64,000 nt of DNA from Arachis hypogaea (Eukaryota; Streptophyta; Magnoliopsida; Fabales; Fabaceae), in contig NC_092038.1 of the NCBI RefSeq assembly GCF_003086295.3, positions 133,165,132-133,229,131 on the forward strand, read 5' to 3'. A program made the translations under genes and the position numbers. The notes under the pieces are model-generated. The model searched no databases. It saw nothing but the letters and a program-made list of their open reading frames with translations, and was not told where the DNA came from. Shown here piece by piece: positions 12,104 to 25,205 of the stretch (positions within the stretch are counted from its first letter, which is position 1; each line of letters opens with the position of its first letter).

Positions 12104-14614
12104 CCTATTGACCCCCCCAGCTTTGAATTTGTAAATTTCTACTCACAACTCTCTCAGATCAAACGATATACGTAGGTAGTGGCTCTTAGTTAAAATGGTA
12201 ACCATTTTACGTAATGAATTGTGTATATTATACGTCTAGAACTGATATTATAAAACTTTTTTACATAATCGTACATTTGTTTTTTAGATGACTATTCAGA
12301 CAGATAATATAAAAAGTAGTTACTTTTTAAAGCATGTGCTAATAAATAATGAGTGATATTTGATATTACTTGTAGAGCCGTAGCTTTTTATCTTGTAATT
12401 TTAAAAATTCTTTTAAGTAGGTTTGAATGTTTTTATATAAAAAAAATAGTAATAAGAAAAAAAAATAGATAAAGATTAATGTGTTTTGACCTTAAGAATA
12501 TATTTTTTTAATGTCTAATAATATATCATTTATTATTATATAATAAGGAGGACAAGAGATTTTAAATTCTAATTATAATTCTATAATACTACTAAATTAA
12601 TTATTAATTTGTTTATATGTTAAGTTTGATTAATTTATTAATTAATTTATATTTATTATACTATACATTAAATAATTTATTAAAAATTATTAATATAATA
12701 AATATAAATTAATTTAAAAATGAAATTGTATAAACTTTTTTTAGGACAAATAGATTTCTGATAAATAGACTTTTAAGTAATTTAACATCAAAATGATGTT
12801 GTTTTATTGGAATGAATAAAGACAAATAAGTCTTTAACTAATTTAGATTTAGGAATAAATCAATTTTTGTCTATTTTATGTTGTCACTTAACATCTAACT
12901 CAAAATGTTAATACAATACATCAACGATTTCTATTAACAGATAACAATAGTATTACAGAAAGACAATATTATCTCATAAAAATCAAAAACAAAAATCGAA
13001 ATAGATCTTTATTTTTGTCAAAAATTGCATTGCCATTCTGAAAAAGAAAGACAGTGGTAGATTGGTACTTTATTTCTTTTGAAAGGAGTACCCATGTTAT
13101 CTAATGGAATGAATTTTGTTATTGAACTCGTGACTTCTATTAGAACCTTTGTTTTATATCTTAGTTGTTAGAACTATGACGTTGGGTTTCACGGAATTGT
13201 TTTTGTTTTAAGGGTTAACTATTAATTTGGTATAAAAAAGATGATACAAAATTTTTTAAAGATATTATCGATAAAATAATCTTTGAATGATCTAAAAATG
13301 TGATAAAAATAACTAATAAATATTATATTTTTTTGTAAATAAACAAAATTTTTTTTTTTAATTAGTAAATAGTTTATCCATTTGATCTAATCTTTTGTGA
13401 TATTTGAATAAATATCTAGAAAGTGCATAGAAAAATTTAGAACAAAATTTGGTCTTTAAATTTTTTTTATTTTTCAAAAAATGTTATCATTCACAATAAA
13501 AAAATTTAAAACAAAATTTAATCTCTAGATTTTTTTTTAATTTTTTAAAAAAATGTTATCATTCACAATTAAATTTTTCTAAAAAAATTCACTTTGACAT
13601 AAAATTACTAAATTTTAAAAATAAAAAGATCTTAATTTTTTAATAATGATTGTAAAAATTTATATCAAAATATGATCTCTAAATCTTTTTTAAAATATAT
13701 ATTTAATATAATTTTTTTATCCCATTTTTAAATTTTTCGATAACTTATTTATCATTAACATCTTTTGAGATTTTTTTTTATCAAGGATGTAAACTTCAAA
13801 TACTATTTTGGTATTTTCCTCTTAGTACTACTACACATGAGCCTGTTTGGGAAGTAGTAAAAGCTACTTTTTTTTTTTTTTTTCTTTTAGATTATGAAAA
13901 GTCACAATTTGCGTGTTTGCCACTATTTTAAAAAAAACTTTTAACTTTTCGAAAAATTAATTTACAAGTAGAAATAAATATTTGACTTCTCTACTTTTCG
14001 ATAAGTCATTCTACCACTTCCTTAAAAAAAATTTAATTTCAAAAACAAAAAAATCTACTTTCCTTTTGGACTCTGTGAAAAATACTTATCCTTCACCACC
14101 ATTTTTACGCAACTCTGCTAGAAGCACTTGCCTTCCACCATCATTCTCACGCAATGTTCCAAACCTCACCATTTTCACATAATGATTCATCTGATGGAGG
14201 TATTGATCCTCTACCACCATTTTCATTTTCAGACAATATTGCATCTGAACAACCTACTGCATATATTCCTTCTAAATATTTTTTTATCATTTTATCACTC
14301 TATTTTTTATTATTAAATTTGTATTTAACTGTGGTATGAAATTTCAATTTTAATTTTACTTATTTCACATGTGATTTTATAGTTTGCTATTATTTTCATA
14401 GTTAATTATAACAAGTTCTTGACCTCAATAAAGGAGAAGGGAGTTCTAATAGGAGTAAAATAAAAAAACAACAAAATATATATTGACACACATTTTATAT
14501 TTATTTTTTATTTTCACCTACCATATCATACACAATATTTAGTGATTAGGTTATGTAAAATTAACATTTAATATTGGAAAGTATTTGTTATCATCGTTAT
14601 TTTAATATTCATTC
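12104..14614. other. AT-rich intergenic region
   Basis: No gene recognised. It contains the 3' untranslated region of the SAMHD1-like gene, long A/T stretches, and one short direct repeat. From 13838 the sequence GCCTGTTTGG followed by T-rich DNA recalls the start of a hAT-type MITE whose other end could lie near 15200, beyond the solo LTR, but the inverted match is weak. Confidence 0.45.
13439..13575. repeat. Short direct duplication in AT-rich DNA
   Basis: Two adjacent copies of about 65-70 bp share the core ATGTTATCATTCACAAT, at about 13482 and 13553, and the surrounding ACAAAATTT..TCT pattern. Confidence 0.7.
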
Positions 14615-15040
14615 TGTTTGGTAAGTCGGGGTACCGGACGGTTCGGGTTGGTACTTCGGTTATCGAGGGAGAATCGCCTGGTTCCTGGTCGCTGGGTTGG
14701 AGAAGGTGTGCTGACATCCCGAGCTCTTCGCGTGGAGAGGAGGGGTGTCACCTGCAAAGACACTCCGACGCTCTAGACAGTCGAGTGTGCAGGCGAAAAG
14801 GTGAGAGAATGATATGTGACGTACCTTGGGGGAGGGGTAGGACCCTCCCCATATATACCATGTCAGAGGTGGGTCCCACAAGGACAGACCCACCTTCCTC
14901 GAAGCTTCCTTCACACAGCTGTAGTGGAGCTGTCAGGACGCATGTCCGGGTGAGAGGTTGAGTAGCTCAAGCCCGACCATTCGGGTCGGGTGGTCCACGG
15001 GTCGGGTCGGCCCGTATGTTGTTTGGGACAGGCCGTAACA
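14615..15040 (-). mobile_element. Solo LTR, 426 bp, with 5-bp TSD CATTC
   Basis: The block begins TGTTTGGTAAG and ends GGCCGTAACA, so it has canonical TG..CA ends. It is flanked by an exact CATTC duplication at 14610-14614 and 15041-15045. It is much richer in G and C than its surroundings. A TATATATGG-type box on the minus strand (about 14850) suggests the LTR promoter points left. No primer site, polypurine tract or coding region adjoins it, so it is best read as the product of recombination between the two LTRs of a lost element. Internal wording (cacctgcaaagacactccg) resembles the solo LTR at 42511 (tacctgcaagagactccg), suggesting related families. Confidence 0.85.
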
Positions 15041-15194
15041 CATTCTTATGTAAAAAAAAATTATTTTTTTGAGTTATTTATCCAAACGATATAACTTTAA
15101 AATAAGTACTTTTATAACTAAAAATCTAAACACAAAATAACTTATTTATAAGTTGTTATTAATAAAAGTCCTTATGATTTAAGCTCTTTAAGCT

Positions 15195-16915
15195 CTTTTT
15201 GGCATACAAGTCATACAAGTCACTTAACTCAACGCGCGCGTGAAATCACGTTGTTTCTCTTTGTATCCCGCGTTCCTCCTCCTACTCCTCTTCCTTCTTC
15301 TTCTCATTCTTTCTTTGCGTTTCTCCTCCTTTTTCTTTGCGTGATCTTCATCGTCATTTTTTTATTACCGTTATTGTTGCTGTATTTTTTTTCCTCCTCC
15401 TCTTTTTATTGATTTTGCAACATTATTTATTTTTTTCTTCTTTATTTGATTTTTTTGCTCCTAAGAAGCATTCTGAGAATATGAAATAAGAAGATGAAGA
15501 AGAAGAAGCAGCAGAAGATGAGAAGGAAGAAGATGATGAGTTTTGAATTATACAGAACTTATGAGCAACATATACCGAAAATTCTTAAACAATACACTTA
15601 AATATCTTCATGTTACACTCAAATATCTTCGTGTTACACCCAAATTTGCTGCAAATACAAAAAAATGTTTCCTCTAATACTGCATTTTTTCTCCTTTTTT
15701 TTCTTATTTTCTTTCTTTCTTTCTTTTAGTTGAATGAATGTAAGGTCATCATCTTCCAAGTAATTTTACAGCATTATGTGTTTCTTCTCCTTCTTTATTT
15801 GATTTTTTTATTTTTATTCTTGTTCAAAGAGTAAAATAAGAAGAATTTTGAGAAGATAAAATAAAAAGAAAAAGATGAATAAGAAAAAAAGAAGAAGAAG
15901 ATGGTGATGATGATGAAAAAAAGAAGAAGAAACATTAGAAGATGAGGAAGAGGAAGAGTTTTGAATTATGCAGAACTTATCAGTACACATACACTGAAAA
16001 TTCTTAAACAATACACTCGAATATCTTCGTATTACACTCAAATATCTTCGTGTTACACCCAAATTCGCTACAATTACAGACAAATATTTCCTCTAATGCT
16101 GCATTTTTTTCTTCTTCTTTTCCTTATTCCTTTTTTTCTTTTAGTTGAATGAATATAAGTTCATCATCTTCTAAGTAATTTTGCAGCATTATGTGTTCCT
16201 TCTTTGTTTGGTTTTTTTTGTTTTTATTCTTGTTAAAAGAGTAAAACAAGAAGAAACTTGAGAAGGTAAAATAAAAAAGAAAAGATGAATAAGAAAAAAA
16301 AGAAGAAAATGGTGATGATGATGATGATAAAAAGAAGAAGCAGTAGAAGATGAGGAGGAGGAAGATGAAGAATTTTAATTATGCAAAACTTATCAGCACA
16401 CATACACAAAAAATTCTTAAACAATATACTCGAATATCTTTGTGTTACACCCATATCTTTGTATTACATCTAAATTTGCTGCAAATTCAGAAAAATATTT
16501 TCTTTAATGCAGAACTTTTACATTACATTCAATTCAAACCATTAACGATAAAACATTATTCACCTACAGAATCATAAACTATTAACGAAAAAATTAACTA
16601 GAATCGAATCATACCTCAGCCACTTGATTGGATTTAAAACAATAATCAATTTCGTTCAAGTTCAATTGACAACCTGAACTTAAATTATTTATTATTTTCA
16701 ACAACGAGATAACTGATGATAGAAGAGAAAGAGAAAAAGAAAGAAGGAAAAGAAATTTCAATGAAAAAAAGGAAGAAAAGGAGGAGGAGATGGTGCTGAT
16801 GATGACGATAATGAAAGAGAAAAATAACAAAGAAGGTGCAATTACGGCACGAGAAAGAACGTGTGCACATAAATATAAATTATTTGTATAAACTTGTATC
16901 AAAAAATGACTTGTA
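15195..16915. repeat. Tandem GAA/TTC-rich repeat element, three units
   Basis: Three similar units start near 15430, 15790 and 16200. Each has a T-rich lead, a run of GAA/GAT codon-like purines, and a shared block with CTTAAACAATACAC and ATCTTCGTGTTACAC. The shared block recurs at 15541, 15958 and 16373, spacings of 417 and 415 bp. The outer ends look inverted: ATACAAGTCATACAAGTCA near 15203 against TGACTTGTATATG near 16905. It may therefore be a TIR element with internal tandem growth. Apparent Ser- or Leu-rich reading frames here come from the low-complexity sequence. Confidence 0.6.
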
Positions 16916-16925
16916 TATGAAAAAT

Positions 16926-17544
16926 AATTGTTTTCCTCTTGTTTTAATTTTGCCAAGGACCAAAGACAGTTTATGATAGATGCCTCATTCGGTTATACTG
17001 CAAGGACTCGAGAGCTCGCTTATCACACAACTTATAAAATATCGAGACATTAGCCAAATTAGCTCAAATTGGTGGTGTTAGTTTGCTCTTAAACTCATGT
17101 ACTGACACTGACAACGTTAAGGACTAAGGTGAACAAGACAAACCCGCAAGTTAAAACGATATGGTGAAACATAACATCAAATGAGTTACCGCATCAAACT
17201 TCAATTGGAATCCTATAATATTAATCCAACTCTCAGCGATTCAAGTACAAAATAATTGGTAGATTCACCTTGGAGCCTACCTAGCAGACTATCATCTCTG
17301 TACTGACCTGTCCTACTATACATTTGGAAAGTGGAAGGAACTCTTATCCACAAGAAATGGTTAGAAACTGGATGTGTGTTTTTACGCATAGTAAACTGCC
17401 GGCCACCTTTTTCCATGTACCGTGGGAAACTCGGTGATAAAAAAAAGTACCAGATAGTTGATGTCTGTACAGGTGAAGAAACAATAACATCGATTATGTG
17501 AACTGTCGAAAGATTCTTCATCCAATGAAAATGCAAATTCTAAT
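16926..17544. other. Downstream region of the SUMO protease gene
   Basis: This lies beyond the stop codon of the minus-strand SUMO protease gene and should hold its 3' untranslated region. A minus-strand open frame at 17213-17536 looks like chance. No other element recognised. Confidence 0.4.
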
Positions 17545-19656
17545 TCATGCGGTGGTTAGATCAGGGTCCTTGGCTGTCTCAGTACATTCAGTTGGACTTG
17601 TGCCCGAAAATAATGAAGGAGAACACTTTGGAGAAGAATTACGGTCAATTGAATTTGTAAGTTCTTCCACGAGCAGTTTACGGATTTTCACTCTCAAATT
17701 GGATGCTTCTGAAGGTTTGAACCACTGCTTGCCAAACTGCAAATTGATCAATTATTAGAGATAAGATCTTCTCTTATTTTAACTATCAAAATAAAATAAA
17801 ATAAAATAAATTTTTTATTTTGTGGTGGGGGTGTGTGTGAGGGTGGGGTGGGGGGAGTAAGACCAACACTAATTACCATAGCCAAATCTTTCTTTTTGAG
17901 TCTTTCCGGTGCCCATTCAATGAAACGTTCAATAAAGTACAATACAAAAAGGCCACAATCATAATCATTCCTTTGTTGGGGAACCTGGTGCAAAAGACAC
18001 GCATAAAAAGTGGAAATAAAATTAAATCATATTATCATCCTCAAACTACCACAAACACGATATGCTAGATTACAGCACATAAATTTACCGTGATAACTTG
18101 CGCTTCAATTCGACGGGGAAGGCAATTCCATATCCTGTCTGCAATTGAAACATCTGATGACATATGTTCCTGATCCAAATAGTTCTTTTCTTCTATCAAA
18201 AAGCTACAAAGCATAATTTCGCTACATTAACTTCGATGTTTGAAATGTAAAAAAATGACTAACAAAGCAAGCAAAAACTAGATTGTGCGTCGACCTAGTC
18301 AAATGGCCTTGTTATCAGCCCCAGGTCCAAAAACAATAAATCAGGGAAATTGGTTACCCAGGTAGGTGGTAGTGGACTTAACTGAATTTGTCATACCCAC
18401 CAAACACACTACCCAAGAGGTTTAGCTGGATCTGGCTTTCAAGTCCAGTACTTACAAGCACATAAGAAAAGTACCTACTTGTAACATAGGATGGTAGTGA
18501 AGTCACAAGATATTTAAGAACTAATAACCAGAGCACAAACGAATTAGATATGTCACATATATGGTATACAATAAATCAAGTGCTACTTCATCCTAACCTT
18601 TTGATGTTATCAAATAGTGATCTGCTAGAGTGAAGACTCAAAGAATCCAGATGAAGTATGATTGGCCCTGATTCATCACCTTTATCCGGGATACAAATAA
18701 TGATCAAGCTCCAATGAAGACTGAATACATGAAACATCAGAAGAAAAAGAATCCGGAAATGAGAGAATGGACAAGAGAGATTAAAATATAACAATAAAAA
18801 TTACCCTGCTGCCAATATAAAATTGGGCATGAAGTGCATTCACAGGAGCACAGAAAACATAACTATAAAAATTTACAGTTAAATAACCCATTCTTCATTT
18901 GTTTTTTCTTACCAGTTTTTCTTCTCCCACTATTTCTTCTAATATGAAAATATTATAAGGCAGAAGAGACTTAAAATATATCAAAGAAAAACTAACTACA
19001 GAGCATATCAGCCCCTTATTTTAGTCGGACAAGCCATAGTTGTAGTTTCAAGTCAGTGTAAAATGAGGTGACACTATAGCCCAAGTATTAAATATATTTC
19101 TTGACCTTAGAGGGCTTTCCCTATCACAAGAATTGTATTTTCTTCCTATAATAACCTAAAACAAAAGAAAGCACAAAAGAACTTCCTCGCAGTCAAGAAT
19201 TTAATAACTTACAAAATGAAGTTTCACTGCTAAGGAAAAAACTTACTCCTCGTGTACTGGAATCAAAACATAGGCCTTCTGAAATATATTTACACCCTTC
19301 CACCACCTTCTGAATTTGACAAAGAATGTTGCTCTGTCACTTTGCTATATCATTTAATGGGAAAATGAATTAGAGAACATACTAAAAATTAACACTCCAA
19401 AATGCCTAAGTTGCTAGGTTAAGGCACGTGGATGCAGTTTGTCTCTTATACCCTCCCTCACATAAAAAAGCCTTTAGGCTTGAAATGCAGACAATACCCA
19501 GCTGAAATTTAACTGTTAATAAGAATAATAATTACACCTATTATTCACTTGTTCTCTATCATGCATTCTAACTAATGAACTATCAAATATCCCACTCCAA
19601 TTTCCAGATTACTTTCCCCATAGTAACTTCACATGTCTTCTAGAAAGAACCATTGC

Positions 19657-19688
<32 letters not shown>

Positions 19689-22600
19689 TGCAAAAGGGTC
19701 ATGATACAAGTGATAAACTAATAGTTTATGCTGCCCGAGAAATAGTTCTTCGATCAGTCATTTGCACTTGTATGGTGATCAATTAAATGTTTCCTTCAAA
19801 ACTATCAAGTAAAAACATATTTAATAACAGAAGTTAAACATCATTAATACGTTATCAGCTATCAGTCAAACCAGCAGCCAGTAAAGGGCATATTATTTTT
19901 AGAATAGAACAATTAAGAATGTGATGATCTTAAACATCTAAACTCTACTTGCAAATAATTAGAAAATTATTGCCATACATGCACATAATGACATAAATAC
20001 AGCTATGCATGTGCATAAAGATAATATATTACCTTAACCGAAACAGCCTCCTGAAGCTTCTTGTAGAAATATGTATTAAAAAAATGATACTTGGATAACG
20101 ATCTATTTGCCAAAGATGCTTGCTGCTTCAAATATCTAGCAAAGTGAAAATGTCATAAGTAGAGATATTAAAAGCTAACATCATACTGCAGTATGGTTCA
20201 AGTTTTCAGCTAGAGTCATCCAAAAGGTCAAAAATAGCACATTGGTTTACAAATCAAAGCAATAGTAATGACAGGTAGAAAACTCCAATAGGAAAAACTA
20301 GTGGAGCAATATCAAATTTCTTGGTGTTATATTTGGCTAAGCATAGCCACACACAAACAAACACACACACACACAAAAGGTCAAAAACAGCACATTGGTT
20401 TAGGAATCAAAGCAATAGTAATGACAGGCAGACAACTCTGGTAGGAAAAACTAGTGGAGCAATATCAAATTTCTGGGTATTATATTTGGCTACATACACA
20501 GACAGACAACTGAACTTAAAGACTAAATAGTTTCAGTAGTAAAAAGAACTATAATTTATCCTATCAAATATGCAACGATTTTGCTCTATCCATATACATC
20601 CCCACCAAATCACATCTTATGAATATAGGTTAACAAGAGAAAGAAAACACAAACTACATATTTCACTTCAAAATAACAAAATAAAAAAATTAACACTAAT
20701 AACCTATTTGGAGAAATGGAGGGAAAGTACAAATAAACTTACCGTATGTAAAAATTCATAATAGTTGAAGTCAAATAGCCTTCAGGAGCAAGGCAATCTA
20801 TGTCTGAGTAACAAATTTCAACAGACTCTGGATCGTCACTGGGCCATCACAAAGGTAAGTTTAAAGGTCATACAAGAAAAATGTGGATCTAAACAATGAT
20901 GGTTAAAGTACAAAGTTCTATACTTTGGAGTACCTTGATGGGTAATACATCTTAGCATCTTTCGCACTGAAAAGCAACACATACAAATCAGATAAAACAA
21001 CAAATTTCATAGACATATTGCTGAAGATGAAATGACTAAATATATATACCATTCAGCAAGTTTTTTTTCTTGCTCTGTCTTCTCTAGCACATAAGGTTCA
21101 TCATCATCGTCATCATCATCATCAAGGACAATGGGCTGACCCTGTTTAAAACATGTTATATATAACATATCACAAATCAATTATTAATGAAGCTAAAGTT
21201 GTCTTTGATTATCAACATACTACTAATCAAACTGTGGGTTCTAGTATAAATCACTCTAACTGCCAAAGGTGAATGGATATATGAGACATTTTTTATATAT
21301 AATATAAATAATAAATAATATATTATAAATATACCTTCTTGGACCTTGAGTCATCTGATTGAATTGCCTGTCTAGTTTCCTTCCTACAAGAGAGGAAAAA
21401 ATCAAATTAGAACACAACTAACAAATTCATTCATTTGAAAACTCCCAGTGAGAAACATGAATAACAAATCATATATGTAACATCTTCGGCTCAGATAGTA
21501 AACGGGTAAAAGAAAACCATATTAATATTAATGGCTTACTTAAGTACCCGAACAATTGAGCATCAGATTCTCCAGATCATGAGTTTAGATTACACAGGAA
21601 GAGGATGAAAGCAAAAAACTTTGTTTTTAAAAAAAAAGGACAAGGAGACAAAATAATTTCAGATGAAACCGATTGCTATTCTTCATCTAGCCCAAATTTG
21701 TATTGGGCACTGACCCAAATACAGAGGCAGAAATCCCACACACCATTATCCTTATAAACTATAGGATGCCCCTGGGTAAATTTAACTAAAATTGGCATAT
21801 ACTAGAAAAAGAAATATTCAGTACAAGAGATGCAAAGGATACATGTCAAGTGAACTAACAATGGCAACATGGCTAGGGTTTCAATGAAAAACAGTGAAGC
21901 AAGACATTCTTCTCTTACACTTCTGGAGCGAAGAATCTTGACAGGCTTTTCCCAATGTTCGCAGTAGAGATACTGGAAGCTGCTCTGGATTTTTTACCAT
22001 CATTAAAAGCATCATTCTTGGAAAGGTTGGTAGCGCATTGAAATGGCTCATTTCTAGAAGATGATCGAAGCCTCCTTCCTCTTTTAGGTTCTCCCATGTC
22101 TTTTATTGTCTGGTTATTGCAATGTCTGAATTGTGAAGTCTCTTTTCCAGATGTGTCAACCACCATACAATCCGTCTGCTTAACAAATAACAGTCAAACC
22201 GGGTACTGACATGTAAGTCAAAAAGGACAAATGGAGTATCTTGCAAATGTTGCAAAGGACCTTACATCAGCTCCTTCCAATTTCTTAGAAAAACAAGATG
22301 CAAATTGGGATTGAACTGGCACTTGAGATGAGATACTCTTCTGTCTCGAGTCACTAGACACACCTTCAAAAACATCCAGTTTCTCAGTATCCCACAAACA
22401 AATAATTCAATCACACGTCACTGCATGGTTTTACAGATATATCACAACAAACATTAAGCATCTGGTGTCCAAATTGATAATCTGATATGAGAAACTTTTA
22501 CAATACCGAAGATGCTTTACTACACCTTAACCAACGAATGCAAAGCCATGACATAATGCCCCAGTAACAATGGCAAGAAAAGATTCAATTTCACTCATAG

Positions 22601-23331
22601 ACCATTTTCAACAGCCACTTTCTATTAGCAACCATATGATTAGGCTCTATGGGGTTAAGCTGATAGTTAATTAATAGGCATTGCCACAAGATTGATTCAA
22701 CCAAAACAGAAACCTCACCAACATCACTTGAGCCAGTAGCATTTCTCGGTTTATCATCAGCATCAACAACTTCCTGTTCTACATAGGAAAACGAAAAATC
22801 AAACAAAATATAAGTAACTAAACTTAGAACAAAAGTCCTTCGACATCAATAAACCACATGAATTTACAGCGCAATGCTCATTGAAGCGAAAACCGAATCG
22901 ATTAACGCGGGCTAATCAAAACCAACGACTCACACAACACATTAACACACATTTTTAAAAGGAAAAAACAAAAAACAAATGAATGTTTCTTTGTATATTA
23001 AGAGGCAAACCTGGACGTGTGGCGTCCTTTTCCGGCGAGCTAGCTCTTCCTCTTGTCGCCTGATGGTATCGAGAATCTTGACACCTCCATCCTTCAACTT
23101 CGGGAGATGGATTCTCAAGGTTTGCTTCTTGCTCCGAATGCTTTCGATGAGCTGGTGGTCGGTTAAGTATCTAAATTCATCGTCGAGGGAGAAGGAATTA
23201 CCGGAGGCCATAGGCTTGACCACGATCTCCGGCGGCGGTGCGTCGCCGTGGCGGGGGAGAAGAGCTTCCCAGTCAAGGTCGAGACGGCGCTTCTTCTGCG
23301 AATTAGAGTTAGGTTCGCGTTGTTGGTCCAT
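17545..23331 (-). CDS. OTS1/OTS2: Ulp1-family SUMO protease, OTS1/OTS2 type
   Basis: Fourteen exons, read leftward, join in phase to 587 aa: 23331-23011, 22773-22714, 22382-22266, 22175-21919, 21383-21335, 21141-21050, 20966-20934, 20838-20743, 20135-20033, 19344-19247, 18720-18598, 18203-18089, 17984-17877 and 17736-17545. The C-terminal C48 peptidase domain has the full catalytic set: H411 in LHWSL, D434 in LHLDSL, Q492 and C498 in QRNDYDCG. The N-terminal half is divergent. It holds an Asp-rich run before EPYVLEKTEQEKKLAE and the block DPESVEICYSDIDCLAPEGYLTS, both typical of plant OTS/ULP1C-ULP1D proteins. In Arabidopsis these nuclear enzymes mature SUMO and remove it from targets, with effects on salt tolerance and light signalling. 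Length matches the Arabidopsis proteins. Splice sites of exons 2 to 4 are the least certain. Which OTS paralogue this is cannot be told here. Confidence 0.93.
19656..19683. repeat. Poly(A) tract in an intron
   Basis: An unbroken run of about 28 A lies in the intron between exons 9 and 10 of the SUMO protease gene. It is flanked by ATTGCAAAA on the left and ACATTGCAAAA on the right. Confidence 0.9.
20222..20500. repeat. Intronic tandem duplication, 153-bp period
   Basis: Two copies start at 20222 and 20375. Both contain GCACATTGGTTTA, AAAGCAATAGTAATGACAG and ACTAGTGGAGCAATATCAAA. A short CA-rich microsatellite lies at the junction. It is inside the intron between exons 8 and 9 of the SUMO protease gene and disturbs no exon. 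Confidence 0.85.
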
Positions 23332-23666
23332 TCATTTGATCTTTTTTAACTCTCAGTGAGTTACTCAGCGAGCGGGCGAGTGAACTCAGCGAGTGAAGGG
23401 TATTTTTGGAATGAATCAGCAATCCGTAAAAAATTGGAATGAAGGAAGTAACGGCGGAGAATCCATTTTACGGTGCGGTGTGGTGGCCTGCGCTGCTATG
23501 CTAGGGTGGCACAGTTTTTCAGAGAACGATGGAACTTCACACTTTTTGTTAAGGGTAAAATATTTCAGCCGATTAATATATACTCAAATTCCTTCTCAAA
23601 ACTTAGAATTGTATGTTTTCACTTTTCCGTAATAATATAACAAATAAAATCTTCCAAAAAAATAAG

Positions 23667-24629
23667 GAGAAAATTCTACTCCTCTCTTGTTAAAATGACA
23701 CTTTATTTTTTTTATTTTATAAATATATATTCTCTTTTTTTTTAATTTTTAAAAAATATTATCTTTATTTTATTTTAAATTTTTTATATTAATTAATATT
23801 AACTTTATCTATTTTTTAAGAAAAAATAAATTATTTTTAAAAAAATACCATTAACAAAAATTTTATTTTTTATTATTAAATTTTGTTTATCAAAATACCT
23901 CTTAATAAATTATTTTTTATTGACTAAATTGTATTTTTATCAAAATATTTTTAAAAAATTAATAATTAAATTATTTTTTTTTAAGATACCTAACTTCAAT
24001 AATTTTTTAAATATTAAATTATGATTTTACCAAAATTTTTATTAACAATTATTTTTATATTTTATTATTAATTTTTTGATAACAATATATATTATTTTAA
24101 TATTAAATAAAAAAATCTTATTACTATTAATATATATAACAACTAATATATATTGATATTGAAAAATAATTTTATTAAAATTTTTTATTTAATGTTAAAA
24201 TAATATATATAGATATCGAAAAATTAATAGTAAAATATAAAAAAATTGTTAACAAAAATTTTGGAAAAATTATAATTTAATAATTAAAAAATTATTGAAG
24301 GATTTTTTAGAAAAAAATAATATAATTATTAATTTTTTTAAAAATACAATTTAATCAATAAAAGAATAATTTATTAAAGAGTATTTTGGTAAGCAAAATT
24401 TAATGATAAAAAATAAAATTTTTGCTAATGAATATTTTTTAAAAAAATAATTTACTTTTTCTTTAAAAATGGATAAAGTTAACATTAGTTAACACAAAAA
24501 GTTTAAAATGGATTAAAGAGGAGGTTTTTTAAAAGTTAGAAGGAAAGAGAATGTACATTTATAAAATAGAGGGGAGAAAAGTGTCATTTTCATTTTAGCA
24601 TCTCGCAGGAGAAGGAGTGGAATTTTCTC
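23667..24629. mobile_element. Foldback element, 963 bp, almost wholly palindromic
   Basis: The left end GAGAAAATTCTACTCC is matched in reverse complement at the right end (GGAGTGGAATTTTCTC). Pairing continues inward: AAAATGACACTT against AAGTGTCATTTT, then nearly the whole AT-rich body. Flanks are AAAAATAAG (23658-23666) and AAAAATAAA (24630-24638), a possible 9-bp target duplication with one mismatch, as Mutator-type elements make. There is no coding capacity. It starts about 336 bp upstream of the SUMO protease ATG. Confidence 0.75.
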
Positions 24630-24673
24630 AAAAATAAATTATCTTTTAAAAATGAATTTGGACTAAATAGTAA

Positions 24674-25205
24674 ATACCCATTTTGGTCCCTTAGATTCAC
24701 ACGATTATTTAATTTGGTCTCTAAAATTCAAAATTACCTATATCAATCCTTTAGATTTAAGTCCGGACACCAATATGGTCCCTCGACTCTTTCCGGTGAT
24801 GACTAGATAAACGGAGTGCTGAGATGGAGCCTCCTTGTCATACTAAATGATGAGTAAACGATGTTGTTTATCCTTGGCGGCCAAACAAGTCTGAAATGAA
24901 GAATAGTAGAGGTAGAGAAGAAGAATAATACTTTATTTTGGTCTCCATTGTTTCTTCTCCCTTCATATACAAAGTGACGACATTTCTGACTTGTTTGGGT
25001 GCCAATGATAAACGACGTCATTTACTCATCATCCACGGTGGCAGAGAGGGTGCCAGCATTCTGTTTGTCTAGTCATCGCCAAAAAGAGTCGAGGAATCAT
25101 ATTGATACCCGGACTTGAATTTGAAAGACCAGTACAAGTAATTTTAAATTTCGATGATCAAAATGATTAATCGCATAAATCTCAGAGACCAAAATAAAAA
25201 ATTTG
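24674..25205. mobile_element. Second foldback/MITE-like element
   Basis: The left arm (ATTTTGGTCCCTTAGATT, then CCTCGACTCTTTCCGGTGATGACTAG shortened here to its ends) pairs in reverse complement with the right arm. The right arm contains CTAGTCATCGCC, AGAGTCGAGG and AATCTCAGAGACCAAAAT. Arms are about 215 bp and the central loop is short. No target duplication is clear. It lies only about 45 bp from the previous foldback element. Confidence 0.75.

Noticed and set aside
15814..16454. Ser-, Leu- and Phe-rich open frames on the minus strand
   Set aside because: They come from GAA/GAT-rich tandem repeats and recur with each repeat unit.
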